A stretch of DNA of 64,000 nucleotides, from assembly GCA_914767715.1 (NCBI GenBank), contig OU612072.1:10478001-10542000 (forward strand), written 5' to 3'. The notes under the pieces are model-generated. The model did no database searches and was not told where the DNA came from. It saw nothing but the letters and a program-made list of their open reading frames with translations. Position 1 is the first letter of the stretch, and each line of letters begins with the position of its first letter. This DNA is from Membranipora membranacea (taxonomy: Eukaryota; Bryozoa; Gymnolaemata; Cheilostomatida; Membraniporidae). Below, piece after piece: positions 24,108-37,300 of this stretch. The position numbers and the translations under genes are program-made.

Positions 24108-24361
24108 CCGGCGCCGGAACTTTGACGACCTGCCGACTGCCGACAGGCCTGTTCTCAGATATTTCAGTCTTAGCATTTGATTTCCAACCTAAATGCAAAA
24201 TGCAAGTGCTTATGCTAACAGAATGCAAGTGCATATACTAACAGTACCCCAGCAAATGTTGGTAACCCATTTAGGTCAGTGAACCGACTGAACTTACCAT
24301 GTTTGTTTCCTTGCTTTTTCCTCTCCCTTGTTAAAACTTTTCTTTTTGCATGGGGGCCGCC

Positions 24362-25372
24362 ATGATAACTAAACTAGCCGACATCGGAGTAAACAGGCAG
24401 GTAACAAACTGGATAGAGGACTTCCTGAGGAATAGAACCCAAGTTGTAGTAGTGGATGGCTTCCACTCCTCTCCATGCGGTGTTACCTCTGGAGTGCCTC
24501 AAGGATCAGTCATCGGTCCTGCTCTCTTCCTAGTTTACATAAACGACCTCCCTGACAGCATCAGAAGCAAGGTTAGACTCTTCGCTGACGACACTGTCAT
24601 ATACTCTACAACCGACAAGGCAGACGAACTTCAGAAAGACCTCGCTGCGCTTGAGAAATGGGAGAAAGAATGGGATATGAAGTTCAATCCCACCAAGTGC
24701 GAGCACATAAAGTTCAGCCGCAAACGAAAGAAGACCATCGACAACACCTATGTTCTCCACGGCATAATTATCCCCCAGGTAAATTCCACCAAGTACCTTG
24801 GAGTAAAACTGGAAAAGGATCTACGGTGGAACACAAACACCAACTTCATATCAGCAAAGGCAGCCAGCAGACTAGGATTCGTCTCAAGGACTATCCCATT
24901 CACTCTTCCTCATCTACGAGAAAAAGCCTATAAACAGCTGGTCCGTCCTGTACTTGAATATGCCAGCACTGTGTGGGATCCGACCTTGACCACCACCCAG
25001 AGCAACGCGCTAGAGGCTATCCAGAGAAAGGCAGCTAGGTTAGTAAACAACATCAGTAGGACTGACAGGACCACAAGCACAACGGAGCTACTATGCAAGA
25101 TGAACTGGGAGAAGCTATCATCCAGGAGGGAGTCAAGAAGTCTTGGTCTATTCAGAGCAATGCACTTTAATGAGATTGCCACCACTATCACTGATTACAT
25201 CTCCCCTCTCTCAGCTACATCTGGTTTTAGCAGGAGGCATGAAATGCAATATCACATCCCTCACTGTAACTCATTACACCACCAGAACAACTTCTTCATC
25301 AAAACAGCGAAGGCCTGGAACCAGCTACCTGTGAGCAGTAATCTCCTCGTGGCACCACCTGTGGCAGGCTAG
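24362..25372 (+). CDS. LINE reverse transcriptase, 5'-truncated (CR1/Jockey-like)
   Basis: The open frame includes NWIEDFLRNRTQ, the SGVPQGSVIGPALFLVYINDL block (RT motif B region) and an intact FADD catalytic motif (motif C). It continues through the thumb region (KYLGVKLEKDL), KAYKQLVRPVLEYASTVWDP and a C-terminal FFIKTAKAWNQLP tail. This is typical of CR1/Jockey non-LTR retrotransposons. The endonuclease and the RT fingers are missing, so it is a 5'-truncated copy. The frame is intact for 340 codons, which suggests a fairly recent insertion. The 3' end probably lies at the (ATTT)n tract near 25603-25618. Its 5' edge coincides with the inner edge of the left TIR. Confidence 0.85.
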   Translation: MITKLADIGVNRQVTNWIEDFLRNRTQVVVVDGFHSSPCGVTSGVPQGSVIGPALFLVYINDLPDSIRSKVRLFADDTVIYSTTDKADELQKDLAALEKWEKEWDMKFNPTKCEHIKFSRKRKKTIDNTYVLHGIIIPQVNSTKYLGVKLEKDLRWNTNTNFISAKAASRLGFVSRTIPFTLPHLREKAYKQLVRPVLEYASTVWDPTLTTTQSNALEAIQRKAARLVNNISRTDRTTSTTELLCKMNWEKLSSRRESRSLGLFRAMHFNEIATTITDYISPLSATSGFSRRHEMQYHIPHCNSLHHQNNFFIKTAKAWNQLPVSSNLLVAPPVAG

Positions 25373-25602
25373 ACTGGCATGACAGAGAATACCCGATGAT
25401 CCCATGATACCGACGCGGAACGAAATATGGAGTAGACGATTATGCCATATCTCTAGGACCTTCAGAAGAAGTTGGAGATTACACTACAAGTAGCAAGTAG
25501 CATTTTGAATTATAAGTTATGTATAATATTTTGGAGTTGTAGGCTCACTGACAAAAAGAGGACAACTGCTGCATTAAACGAAGCTTCATGCAAATATGAA
25601 TT

Positions 25603-25620
25603 TCATTTATTTATTTATTT
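25603..25620. repeat. (ATTT)n tract, probable LINE 3' tail
   Basis: A short tetranucleotide run about 230 bases after the RT stop codon, consistent with the simple-repeat 3' ends of CR1-like LINEs. Confidence 0.5.
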
Positions 25621-27225
25621 ATTGAGGTTTTCTAAAAGTTTATAATTAAAGCAAATAAAAAATAACTTGTTGACCTCATGCACATTAACATTGATCCAAA
25701 AAATGGCTTGAATAAAAAGATATAAGTGGTATGGTGTTACATACTATATAGTGAGTAGGGTAATGAAAGCATGGTATCATAAATTGCATGAATAAGATGA
25801 AAAAAGGAAAGAAGAAACAGAGAGTGGCAAGTTAGTTAGTTAAATCTTTATTGCTTAAAGAACGCAGAAAAGAAGGAAAAATAAAGTGCCAATATTTGCA
25901 GGCATGCTGTTGAGCTTAGAACATTTTGGTTCACATGGAATAAACACAAGGGATATTTATACTTCAGAACGTCCAGCTGCGCTACCACACACATTCCCAG
26001 ACAGAACTTATAAAAATAATTTAATGAGGTTTTGGAAGGCACACAACAAAAATGAGTATTATAGAGTGTATGGATTGCAATCCATGTTTGTCTTTACAAT
26101 GATCTGGTTATTAATATTATTTTACATTATGACTTTATGATTTAACATATATCGCTATTCGCTATTGGAGGTTTTTACGGGCAAACAAAAATACAAGTTA
26201 ATAACATTAGGTAGGATTAAATGCTAATGATTCATGAGGCTTGGTTGATTTAGTTACAAATGTATGAAAAATATTTAAAAAGGCTGATTTGCCTAAGTTT
26301 GATCTAAATGAGGGTTTAATTACAATGACAATGGTAACAACTGCATCTACTGATACTTATCACAAAGTACACATCAGTGCCTACTAAGGGTTCCAACCAA
26401 TACTATGCAAACAGTTTAGACCCATAGACCTAAAAATAGGTTTACTATTTTTAGGTCTATGTTTAGACCTCTTTCCTCCCTAGTACTTGCAGGGGTCGCA
26501 CCCCATAGCTATATATATATATATATATATATATAGTTGATTAGGACAATAAATCTTCCAAAATGTCTCAAAGGTTAATACAATTGGCAAAAACATTTTT
26601 TCATTTCAATGAGCCTTTCTTCAGCAGCGAGTAATATAAGGCAATGGAACCCAGTAAAACTGATAACAGGATGAAACAGAACCGCTTACCATGGCTTGAT
26701 CTAAACGAAATCGAAATGAGTGATAGACATTTGACAATAGATTCAACAACAATATTGTCACAGTTGTAGCTGAGTTGACTAGACCTCTTTTTAAGTTTTT
26801 ATAACTTGTCAGAAGTGCCTAACTCATATCTTCATGCAATGTGCCAAATTTGCTGACACAGTGATATGTAGTGATGGGTATTGATAATCAATCCAGCGGA
26901 GGCTCTACACTGCTTAATGATAGTGAACCTGTCTTAACTGGCTACCGTCTACCAATAAACTATTATGATACATTTCGGAAATATACAAACAATTTATTAA
27001 ATCCCTGAATCCAGAGAGCTTCATTCATGCTCGAACTAAACTCAAAACACTTTTAAATCCCAGGCAGCATAAAAGGAATAAGAGAAATGCACTGGATAAA
27101 AATTCCAACATTTGTATTTTATTGAATAACAATAAAAAGGCAATGTTTCTTTCAAAAAGCATGAGGGTTGTCTTTTCAAAATGAGAATGAGAGCGCAATT
27201 CCCAAAACATTTCAAAGAAAGATTG
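25621..27225. other. Non-coding interior of the 24108-27483 transposon
   Basis: Holds a palindrome at 26423-26461 (CATAGACCTAAAAATAG and its complement) and a (TA)n run at about 26509-26534. The open frames here (for example 25886-26140) show no known domain. Confidence 0.4.
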
Positions 27226-27491
27226 CGGCCCCCATGCAAAAAGAAAATTTTTCACAAGGGAGAGGAAGAAGGGGGGAAGAAGCAAGGAAACATGGTAAGT
27301 TCAGTCAGTTCACTGCCCTAAATGGGTTACCAACATGTGCTGGGGGTACTGTTAGTATATGCACTTGCATACTGTTAGCATATGCACTTGCATTTAGGTT
27401 TAAAATCAAATGCTAAGACTGAAATATCTGAGAACAGAACAGGCCTGTCGGCAGTCGGCAGGTCGGCAAAGTTCCGGCGCCGGTCTTTTCA

Positions 27492-28347
27492 CTGCATGAG
27501 GGTAGTGGAAATATGATCATGATACTGCTTAAAGAAAATTACACATATGCATTTGTCACTTATCTTGGTGTAAGTTTGATAGTAACGTAACTCAAGATAG
27601 TTGCTGCGTGCTTCTGATCATCTCTCATTGATAGTATGCAGATGATAGATAAGGTGAGGTAACAAGCTCCTTAGTCCATTACAGTCCATGATAGGCCAGA
27701 TAAATATGTCTTTGCTGCAATTGTTTTTTGTCAAATTTAGTTTGTGTTGACGTCACAGCAAAGTACTTTGTGCTCAGTAACTTTGGGCAAAAACGCTGCA
27801 TTTGCTCTAAGGGCACCTGCACATCATGCTTCGCAAAATTTGATAAAAAAAGCTGCCAAATAAGCTACCAGGCACTCATCCTGACAAAATGCTCTGAAGC
27901 AACACATGCTCATGTTAAATGAAATACTTGGCACAATATTATCCTTAAGTAGTGTTTTGACATGTTTGAATTGGCAGGCTGATTTGCAAGGCTGTCATTT
28001 TAAAATACTGCATTTGATGATGTACCAGGGCCCTACTGGCACTGAGATCTAAATTCCTTCTCTTTGAGACTAAATTGTCCATGGATTGCCAAAAATGTTT
28101 CACTTCTTTCTCTTAGACATTTTATAAGCATCCAAAGCAATCTGTTAATTTAAAGATCTGCCAATCACTCAGTAAATTAGAATATGTTAATAAAAAATAT
28201 GTCGACAGATTGAATCAAGATTACTAAAACAGACTGGCATGTTTATACCCTAAATCAGGGCAGCAAAAACTTTTGAGTTTCATTTTAGAGAAATAAGTTG
28301 ACCAGTTGGGAACAGATTGCACAGATAGAGAGCACAACATCCTCACA
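27492..28347. repeat. Duplicated 5' flank of gene B, second part (block U)
   Basis: Collinear with about 49946-50760 upstream of gene C. Shared blocks include TTATGATCATGA, GCACATCATGCTT and CAGTTGGGAACAGATTGCAC just before the first exon. It probably contains the promoter, but no core element was recognised. Confidence 0.6.
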
Positions 28348-31300
28348 ATGGCTAGTAGTATGGCAATAAGCTATGATAATTGTACATATTCTAATGAGGC
28401 ATGCGATAATCCACTTCAAGATCAACAGAGTGGCAATGAAGATAAACATGGGGAAGGGATTTATGAGCCAGTTTCAAGCTGCCAAGAACAGAATGCAGGT
28501 GATCGCTCAACCTCACTGACAGGTATGTGTTAAATATAGACTTGGGGGTATATTGTTTTATATGTTAAATCTGTGCCACTACCAATTATTTTGTGTTGAA
28601 GTTTTCATCCTGATCAATACAAAATTCATCATGCATGCCCGCCTAAGTCCATCGTTTTCTGACTAGTGCAAAAACAATTTAATCTGCTACCTGATCTGAC
28701 AGGCAAGCTTCTTCAACCATCAAATTCTGAAGAGCACCTTGAATAAACATTCAAGAGTGCATTATGACTTACCTTTCCATCTCATGTGTCGGTCTCACTG
28801 TGTATAAAATGTGCACTGATGAAAGCAACTTGCAAAATCAAGATGGCAACAAGAGGGTTCATACAGTGTTTACAGTTCATGTCAAACAGTTTTCTGGCAT
28901 AAAATAATTAATGATATGGTTTCAAATCACAAAATCCTCACCTCTAGCTCTAAACTTCAAAAGATAGCAGTGATAAAAAGTTAGCAAAATACATATTGAT
29001 TGGACAATTGATATTTTATAGGGAATGGAGTCACCCCCGCTCAATCAGTAGATATACACTACAGGTCACCAATTCAACCCAAAGAACTGAGAGCTACCGT
29101 GATGTTCCCTGGAAGGTTCCATTGTATACTCCTTGGAATTATGATAGCTTTGGTTATCACTTTAGCAGGGACCACATGTTACTTGGTGAATGAACAGGTC
29201 AAGCTTAAATCTCAGGTGAAAGGTGATTACCAATGTTTACAACTATCAATGATTTTAGAAATTGGCAATAATTTGTAGTTTTGTGGTGACTTTGGCACAA
29301 TTCTCTTGGCGCTTCTAATCAGAAATTGAGTATTCTTGGTGATCATTAAAGTGCATGCTTCCTCTTGGCTTGGGGCCTAACATAACAAAAAGTGTACCTG
29401 TGACAGAAATTTCTAGCAAGAGGTCACTTCTTGAAAAACAAAATTAATTGCCAATCAACAATTAGTACAGAATATGAGTATGGTAAAATGATTGAAGCAT
29501 GTTATTCTAGCACTCAACGGATATTTAGTTAATCTATTTTCCAGATATAACTGACAACTATGCTGCGACAAAGACAAGACAAAGAAATATTAATGAAGAC
29601 AAGATTGAAATATCAAACCTGGCGATGTATATGCTTCTAGCTTCATTGAATCAGTCAGTGATTGATTCCATCACGGAGCTCCACCAATCGATAAACAGTG
29701 AAGGTAGCAGACATTAAAATAACGAATGGCTAAAAAAAGATAATAATAACGATTTTTCATCATATCATATTTACAGGTCACACATAAAAGGCCACAAGAG
29801 ACACTTAGTACTTTAACCCTCTGGGCCCACGAGTTGACAGCACAATACCCTGATTATGATTGTTAGAGTAGTTACTCTTCTGTCTACTGTCCCAAGGGCG
29901 AGCCCAGACACGCAGCCTACTCGACAAGAAGCGAACAACACTTCCACAGCGAGGACGCCGACCTCCCCCCAAAGCAGAAGGAGCCGCCCCCTCCTCACCC
30001 AGTAGGTGTGACCTCTCCCCTCTACAGTTGTTAGCTCTCTTTCGGGAAAATTTTTCCTTAGAACCAGTGGCTGTAATAGCATGGGTTTGAATTTCTAACT
30101 CCCCATTAAGGCGAGTATTGTTAAAATGTAACAAATAGCGGTATTTAAAAAGCATTTCAATGGGCATAATTTGATACTCAGAGAAGAAAGAGGTCACATG
30201 ACCATGTGGACGGATTTTGAGTATGACACGAAGAGCTGATTTTTGAAGTAAATAGATGTGATTAGGATGACAATTTGCGGCATGACCATAAAACTCAATA
30301 CCATAAATTAAATGTGGATAAAAGAATGTGTAATATAAATTTATCATCGTAGGAATATCAAGATACGTTCGTACAATACGCATTAAAAATAGGATTTAGT
30401 TCAATTTCCAACAAACTTCTAAAATATGTGTTTCAAAAATACTGCGCTCATCAAGGTGAATGCCCAGAACTTTGGTGCTATTATTTGTCTCTAAAACCTT
30501 ATTACCAAGTTTAATTTGGTACTGTTCTGGATCTAAAATTTGCTTATTATGGGATTTAAAAATTACCTGAAATGCTTTGGGATAGTTTAAAATCAGTTTA
30601 ATACTCAAGCACCATTGTTCAATTTTAAGAACATAAGATTTTAAAATTTCAGGATCATCGAAAAATATATCTGTGTCGTTGGCAAAGAGAATATATTTAA
30701 ACATTGGCACAGGCTCAAAATGTCCACAAATTCTTTGAAGTTTTAGGTTTTTTGAAAAAATTGATTTTAGGTTTTGAAGTTGCCCCTCAACCAAGGCTTC
30801 AAGTCAGCAGTCGGCAGAGGCTGGAAGTTAAGAGCATATATCCATTATCAAGTGATCCAGTATTATTAGGTTTTAATGGATGGTAGCATTCTTTTTTGGT
30901 TGCGCATTCCTCATACCAATCACTTCTATTGCTCTTTGCTTCCACTTTTGGCTGTGGAGATAACCATGACAGGATAAACAGGCAGGACCCCACAAATTGT
31001 GGAAGTTAAAAGTTTAAATCCTTTATAGAAGGTATCATGCACATTAGGTCCTGATATTGACACCCACAGTATTATGAGTATTCTAATGCTATAAAAAAGT
31101 GCATCTGTCAGTTCTGGTTCAAAGAATGTAAAACATGTCAATATTAGTAGTATGCTCCCTGAGTGGTTATCATTATTTCTATTTTTTACAGTTAATGTAC
31201 AAGATATGGAACACCAACAGGGACTGAATGAATCACTTATGGAAGTGGAGCAAAGATGTGACAGTAAACTCTCGATATCTCAGCAAAGTACAACTTCGGC

Positions 31301-34300
31301 CTTGACTGCTATGAATCAGACAGTCTCTGCTCTGGAGCAATCGATAAGTTCTTCATCGAGCACTCTAACGCGATCACTCTCGTCAGCTACATCTAGATTA
31401 GAGCGATCAATCAGCACAGGTGAGCATTGATGGTGTATAGATTTTTCAACCCTAATTATTCTGGTAACCAACAATAATAGTACACAACAGCTCATTGTCA
31501 GGTGGTCGTAGGCCTCACCATGTGAAGCTCAATGATTTCAAAAATTGTTGCACATGAAGCGTTCAGCATATTTAACACATGGTATACCGCAGAGCCTTTA
31601 TCTAATCTAATCTAATCTAACAGTTCCAAATTTATCAGTGAGAAATGTTTCAATCATTACAAGAATGTCTTCAACATCATAAAATGAGGAAGTTGAGGAA
31701 GGTTAAATGTGACCAGCCCAATGGCATGTATTTAAAATAGAAACCCATTCCCATGACGATTCAGCTGTCATCCTTATCAAACTGCTGTGATAACTTTATT
31801 AATTTCATAACCCAACTGATCAATGAATATTGAACAACTACTACTACTACTGGCAGTCCATCTGTTCCGATGTTGACTTCTGCTTTTGAATCATTTTGCG
31901 CCAACTCGCTCTGTTTTTGTCAGCATCTGCTAACCATCTGTTGGTATGTCAAGATCTTTGAGACTCCTCTTTACTGTACCCTTGTATTGCAGCTTTGGTC
32001 GACCTCTGCTACAAGATCCGTCTTTCAGTTGAGAGAAGATTAGTTGTTTTGGTAAACGGTTATCATTTTGCCTGCGGACATGACCGGTCCACCTAAGTGT
32101 TCGTTGTCTAAGGATGTCATACATGCTGGCCAAGCCCGTTTTTTTTGGAGAATTTTCTTGTTGCTAATGCGGTGCCACCATCTGTTCTTGAGAATATACC
32201 TTAGGTGCCTCATCATATAGGCGCTAAGTCTGTGGGATGTAATCCGATACAAAGTCCATGATTCTACACCATACAGTAGCGTGGATAGCACTATTGCACG
32301 GTAGACTGCAGCTTTGGTCTTGATGGTGAGGTGCTTATTACCCCATACTCGTTCTCGCATCCTCCCAAAAGCAGTGGATACTTTCGACTTCCTGGATTTC
32401 AATTCCTCGTCTAGCTTATTTTTGTCTGACACAGTTGACCCTAGATATTTGAAGTGGCTTACTTTGTTTAGATCTTGATCATCAATTTTGATATTCAGGC
32501 CCTTGGTGTTAGATCGTGGGACTGGTTTGTATATCATCTTTGTCTTTTTGATGTTGATCTTTAGTCCAAATGCCTTTGCTGCATATGAAAACCTCGTGAT
32601 AATTGTTTGTGCATCATCAAAGCTGTGAGCAATGAAGGCTGTGTTGTCCGCGGACATCAATTCTCCCACTAATATATCTTTGGTCTTGCGTGTTGATTTA
32701 AACTGGTTGACATTGAAGGGATCTGCATTTGGGCGGCTTTGGATTAGGACTCTCTTGTTACAGTCATTGAATGCATGGGTTGGAGTTGCAGTGAGGAATA
32801 AAGAAAAGAGCGTTGGTGCGAGAACACATCCTTGTTTGACCCCATTTGATACCGTAAACAGGTCTGGGGGTTCGCCGTTCGGGCTTGCTCTAGCTTGCGT
32901 GTTTTCGTGCAAGGCTTCGATGAGGTTCGGGCAGCCATATCTATTAAGCAGCTTCATTAGGGCAGTACTATTCACACTGTAGATTGCTTTAGAAAAGTCC
33001 GGAAACATCATGTATAGTGGCATGTTTTGTTCGATACACTTCTCCTGCACCTGTTTTAGACTGAACACCATATCCACAGTACCCCTGCCGGCTCGAAAGC
33101 TGCACTTACCTTCTGGTAGAAATTGGTCAATATGAAAGGATAGTCTGTGAAGTAGAACCCGTGCAAACACTTTCTCTTGTATGGAAAGAAGTGAGATGCC
33201 TCAGTAGTTACAGCAGATAAGCCTATAACCTTTCTTGAATATGGTAACCAGCTGTGCGTCTTTTAAGTCCTGTGGAACTTCATCTTCCTTCCATGCTTTC
33301 TTTATGATGTTGGTCAGCACTTGCAAGACTCTTTCACGTCCACCTCTTATGATCTATGAATGTATTCCATCGGCACTTGGTGACTTTCCATTGAATAGCA
33401 TTCCAACAGCTTTTCTGCCTTCCTCAATTTCTGGAGTCTTATCCATCCAATCCTGAGGGGATGCCTGCTTGATGCTGTTAGTTGTTGCAGATGACACTGT
33501 GGCCTCTTCGTTCAATAGTTGATTGAAGTGCTTAGTCCATCTGTGCAGCAGGTCTGGTTTCTCTGACAATACATTTTGTCCTTCATTGTCCAAGAGTTGT
33601 GAAGGAAGGTTTACTCTCGGTCCCCATATCGCTCTCATTGTCTGGTAGAAGCCTCTTGTGTCACTGAAGTCAGCTAGTTCCTGTAGTTCAGCCGCTTTGT
33701 CTCTCCACCATTGGTTCTGTAGCTCCCTGCACCTTTGCTGTAGTCTTTGTGTGCCTGTTTATATTTGGCAGTGGTTGATCGTGTGGTTCGGTTCATCATT
33801 CCTGATCGTGCTTCATAACTGATCTTTATCATCTCAAGCAGTTCAGTGTCGTTATCATAAAACCAATCTACATGCTTCCTTTTGATGAGGCCCAGTTTTT
33901 CTTTAGAGGTTTCATACAGTTTGTTCTTAAACTTAACCCATTGCTCTTCAACTGGTTTGTCACGCATTTGATCACATTCTTCCAATCTGTCAGATAGTGC
34001 CTCTTTCAGCTCTGCATTTACAGATTGAACGTTCAACTTGTTAACATCCAATTTCAATTTCTTACTTGATCTGTTTGACATTTGTTTGCGAATGATAAGG
34101 TTTACTTTCGTAACTATCATTATGTGACCAGTGCTGCAGTTTGCGCATCTCATTGCCCTGGTGTTCTGGAAATCTTGGATATCTCGTTGATGAGTGATTA
34201 CAAAGTCAATCAGGTGCCATTGCTTAGACCTTTGATGAATCCATGAATTCTTATGCACTGGTTGATGGTTAAAGTAGGTGTTTGTAAAGACAAGCTGGTG

Positions 34301-37300
34301 TTCAGAACACAGGGCAAGGAGGATTTCTCCATTGCTGTTTGCTCTATCGCTGTTGAATTTTCCCAGTACTTTAGTCCATATGTGATGGTCTGATCCTACT
34401 CTGGTGTTGAAATCTCCTAGCATAATAATTTTGTCTGCAATTGGAATGTCTTTGAGCACCTGGCTTAGCTCGTCATAAAACCCCTCAATGATTTCCGGTG
34501 TGTTTGTCATGGTTGGTGCATAGACATTTATGATAGTACAGTGCCTTTTGTGCCTCAGTGGTAATTGTAGAGATATTATTCTATCGTTAATGGCTTTGGG
34601 CTCCTCGTCAATCTTGGAGACTATGATGTTACTGATTGCTATACCTACACCCGCCTGCTTTGGTTTGGTTGATGGTTTTCCGCTTCAAAATATGGTGTAT
34701 CCTGCAGTTTCTTCTCGTATACTCCCGCAACCAGGAATCCCCACCTCACTGAGTGCAGCTATGTCGATAATGTATTTCCTGAGTTAGTTTGCTATAATAG
34801 CACTTCTCCGTTCCGGTCTGCAAGCTTCTGTCCTGTCCAACATAGCGGACATTCCATTCAGCTAGTTTCAGTTTCTGTGATTGGACCTTGTTAACTCGGG
34901 CGACGTCCAAGCCAGTATGAGTTTTTCTTGTCATTGTCATGATTCATAGAGATTGCTGGCAAGCTACTAGACTACACAGGGTTTTGTCAGTTACCTGAGC
35001 AGTCCCCTCCACTAAAGGGGCTGTTGTGTGCTGGCAAGGAGAATCCGAGAAGAGACCACTGCCACAGTAGTCACATTGGCTGGCCGGAAGATACATGGAA
35101 TTCATTGAGTCTATCGCCCTTGAGTCAGGGTGCCACTTTTCCTGGGTTTTCTGTTGGTGTTTGCTTCCTCAGCCTTTGTCCAGAAGGGAGACAACTGCAA
35201 GGCAGCAGGGTACCGGGCTGGTAGATGAACGCAAGACCCTAGGTGCATGCACTCTTAGAGGCAGGTTTTGTTTTTGTCCTACCAGGGTGTCTACTCACCC
35301 TCCCACTTCCTGTTAATGCCAGTGGGACTCCGGATTAGTCGCTGGGGGCCTCGACCATGTGGCCGGTGGTACTGGGTTACAGTGTTTACCAGTAGCAAGC
35401 TTATGATCCTAAGCCTGACCTGACCTGAACTTGACAAAAATATTATATATATATATAATGTGTATTTGTACTTGCTATTTTGTCACAATTCTTGTAGTAA
35501 TTAGGAAGTTCAGAAAGGTTAAATGTGACCAGCCCAATTGCTTGTATCTTCTAACTAAAGAGATACACTTTTATTATCACAACCCACAAAGGTTCCATTC
35601 CAATTACACTTCAGCTGTCATCCTTATCTCCATGATATGCTATTTTCATTATAAATTCCGTAACTCAAACAGTCAGAGAATGAACGTTTTGCAGCATGAC
35701 TTCATAAATATTTGTCAACCATTCGTCATTGATATTTTTCCCTTACAGAGGAGTGGTTATCATCTTAGTCACACCAGACTGTCAGGCCATTGTTTCAGAT
35801 TCGCATCTTACCTAATATGATCTGTGTGCTTTTGTAGTTAATGGTGATGTAACTGGTTTAGAACAACGGTTATCTGTATTGGAAAATTCATGTAAGTCAA
35901 ATAGCAATATTTCTTGCCTTATGGACCTTTTCTTAATAAACAGCAGGTTTAGAATTAGGCATGGAATGAGGCGTAGGCAAAAACAAGGTTGGGTTGGATA
36001 TTTTTAGGAAATCACATGGATCTGCATGAAACAGCACCATTGAACATGTTCTGTGCTGAACTCATGTTATCTCCTTTTATCTACCTGACAAAGGATATAG
36101 AATGTGCAGCAGTTCAAGCAACTAGTCATTCTCAGTTAGTTTGCCGAATTTGATGAGTCTATTATATGATTATCACACGGAAAGTTGTCTTCTCAGTGCT
36201 ATTTAAAAACTCCTAAATTGGCGTTACGTTTGCTTACTCTAATAGGGGAATTGAAATAAATGATTAAGGTTGGCATTTGGCCATATGACCTAGTGGTAAG
36301 ACAAAGGAATTCTGATTGATCGGCCTTGTTGATGGGAAAGTTGTTTCAACAAAGTATGACTACAAAAGGCAAGTAATTGGTTGCACAACAAGTATGACTA
36401 GGTAAGCCTGAGTGTGCAGGTATCAGCCCAGTTAAACCAAACTGACTCAGATCTTATTCCCAGCAGATATACCCGGATACACGATAAGACATAATTGTAT
36501 TAAAAGCTGTTTTCCAAAGATCACATAATTTTGGTTAAATTTCTATGGTTAGGGCTCCGTTCTACTTAACATGTGCAAGGTAGTGCAGAATTTTATTTTT
36601 TGTGAGTGTAAGTGCTCGATAATAAGAGCGAGACAGACCTACAGCTCTCAGCTTGATATTTTAATGTTTTTTGTCATGCACATGAGTCAGTGTTTGTATA
36701 TGAAAGCTCAGGGAAAACTTGTTTGACAGATAATTATGTACATTCATTTTCCAATAAAACTATTGTTGAACAATCGACAGGCTGCAACTACTTGAGTACT
36801 TTCATATAAATATTTTGAATTGAATTAAACATTCAATACTTTTTAGCCGACCTGTCATTTGATCACAGGTAGAAAGTCAAAGCTATGTTTGACATTAACA
36901 CATAGATTATAATGGCCTTGGTTGGCAAAAACTTAATACGCATACAGCCTATGTTCTGAGAAGCTTCATCAATCATCAGAGGCTGACAATGTGTTCACTA
37001 GTGAGGCAATATGTTGTTGCAATAATGTTGTTGCTTTCTTTTGCGGATTGGCCATACACATTGTAAATAATAATATGTACCGGTTAAATTAACATTTAGA
37101 TATTTTCTGTTTTCGATTTAAAATCATATGCAATGAAATCTAAAATGTGGAATGAACCTTTTTATGAACATTATGTTTTAACTAATGAATTGGCATACCG
37201 CAATCATGGTCATGTCAGCTTGCTTTGTGTACGAATGTCACTCAACAAACAGATATTGATAAAGCTCATTTATGACAAATTCAGCTATTTTATTTCTGCA

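Larger units (their letters stand above)
24108..27483. mobile_element. 3.4-kb DNA transposon with 254-bp TIRs and 8-bp TSD, containing a LINE
   Basis: The TIRs 24108-24361 and 27226-27483 are inverted copies; both ends start CCGGCGCCGGAAC. The perfect 8-bp duplication TCTTTTCA flanks it (24100-24107, 27484-27491). The paralogous site near gene C (49938-49945) has a single TCTTTTCA and no insertion, confirming the borders. An 8-bp TSD fits hAT, P or Merlin types; no transposase is present. The interior begins with a reverse-transcriptase open frame right at the TIR edge. The rest (about 25620-27225) is non-coding. Confidence 0.85.

Noticed and set aside
27025-27285. Leu/Phe-rich minus-strand frame that looks membrane-spanning
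   Set aside because: It overlaps the right TIR of the 24108-27483 element and is explained by T/A-rich composition.
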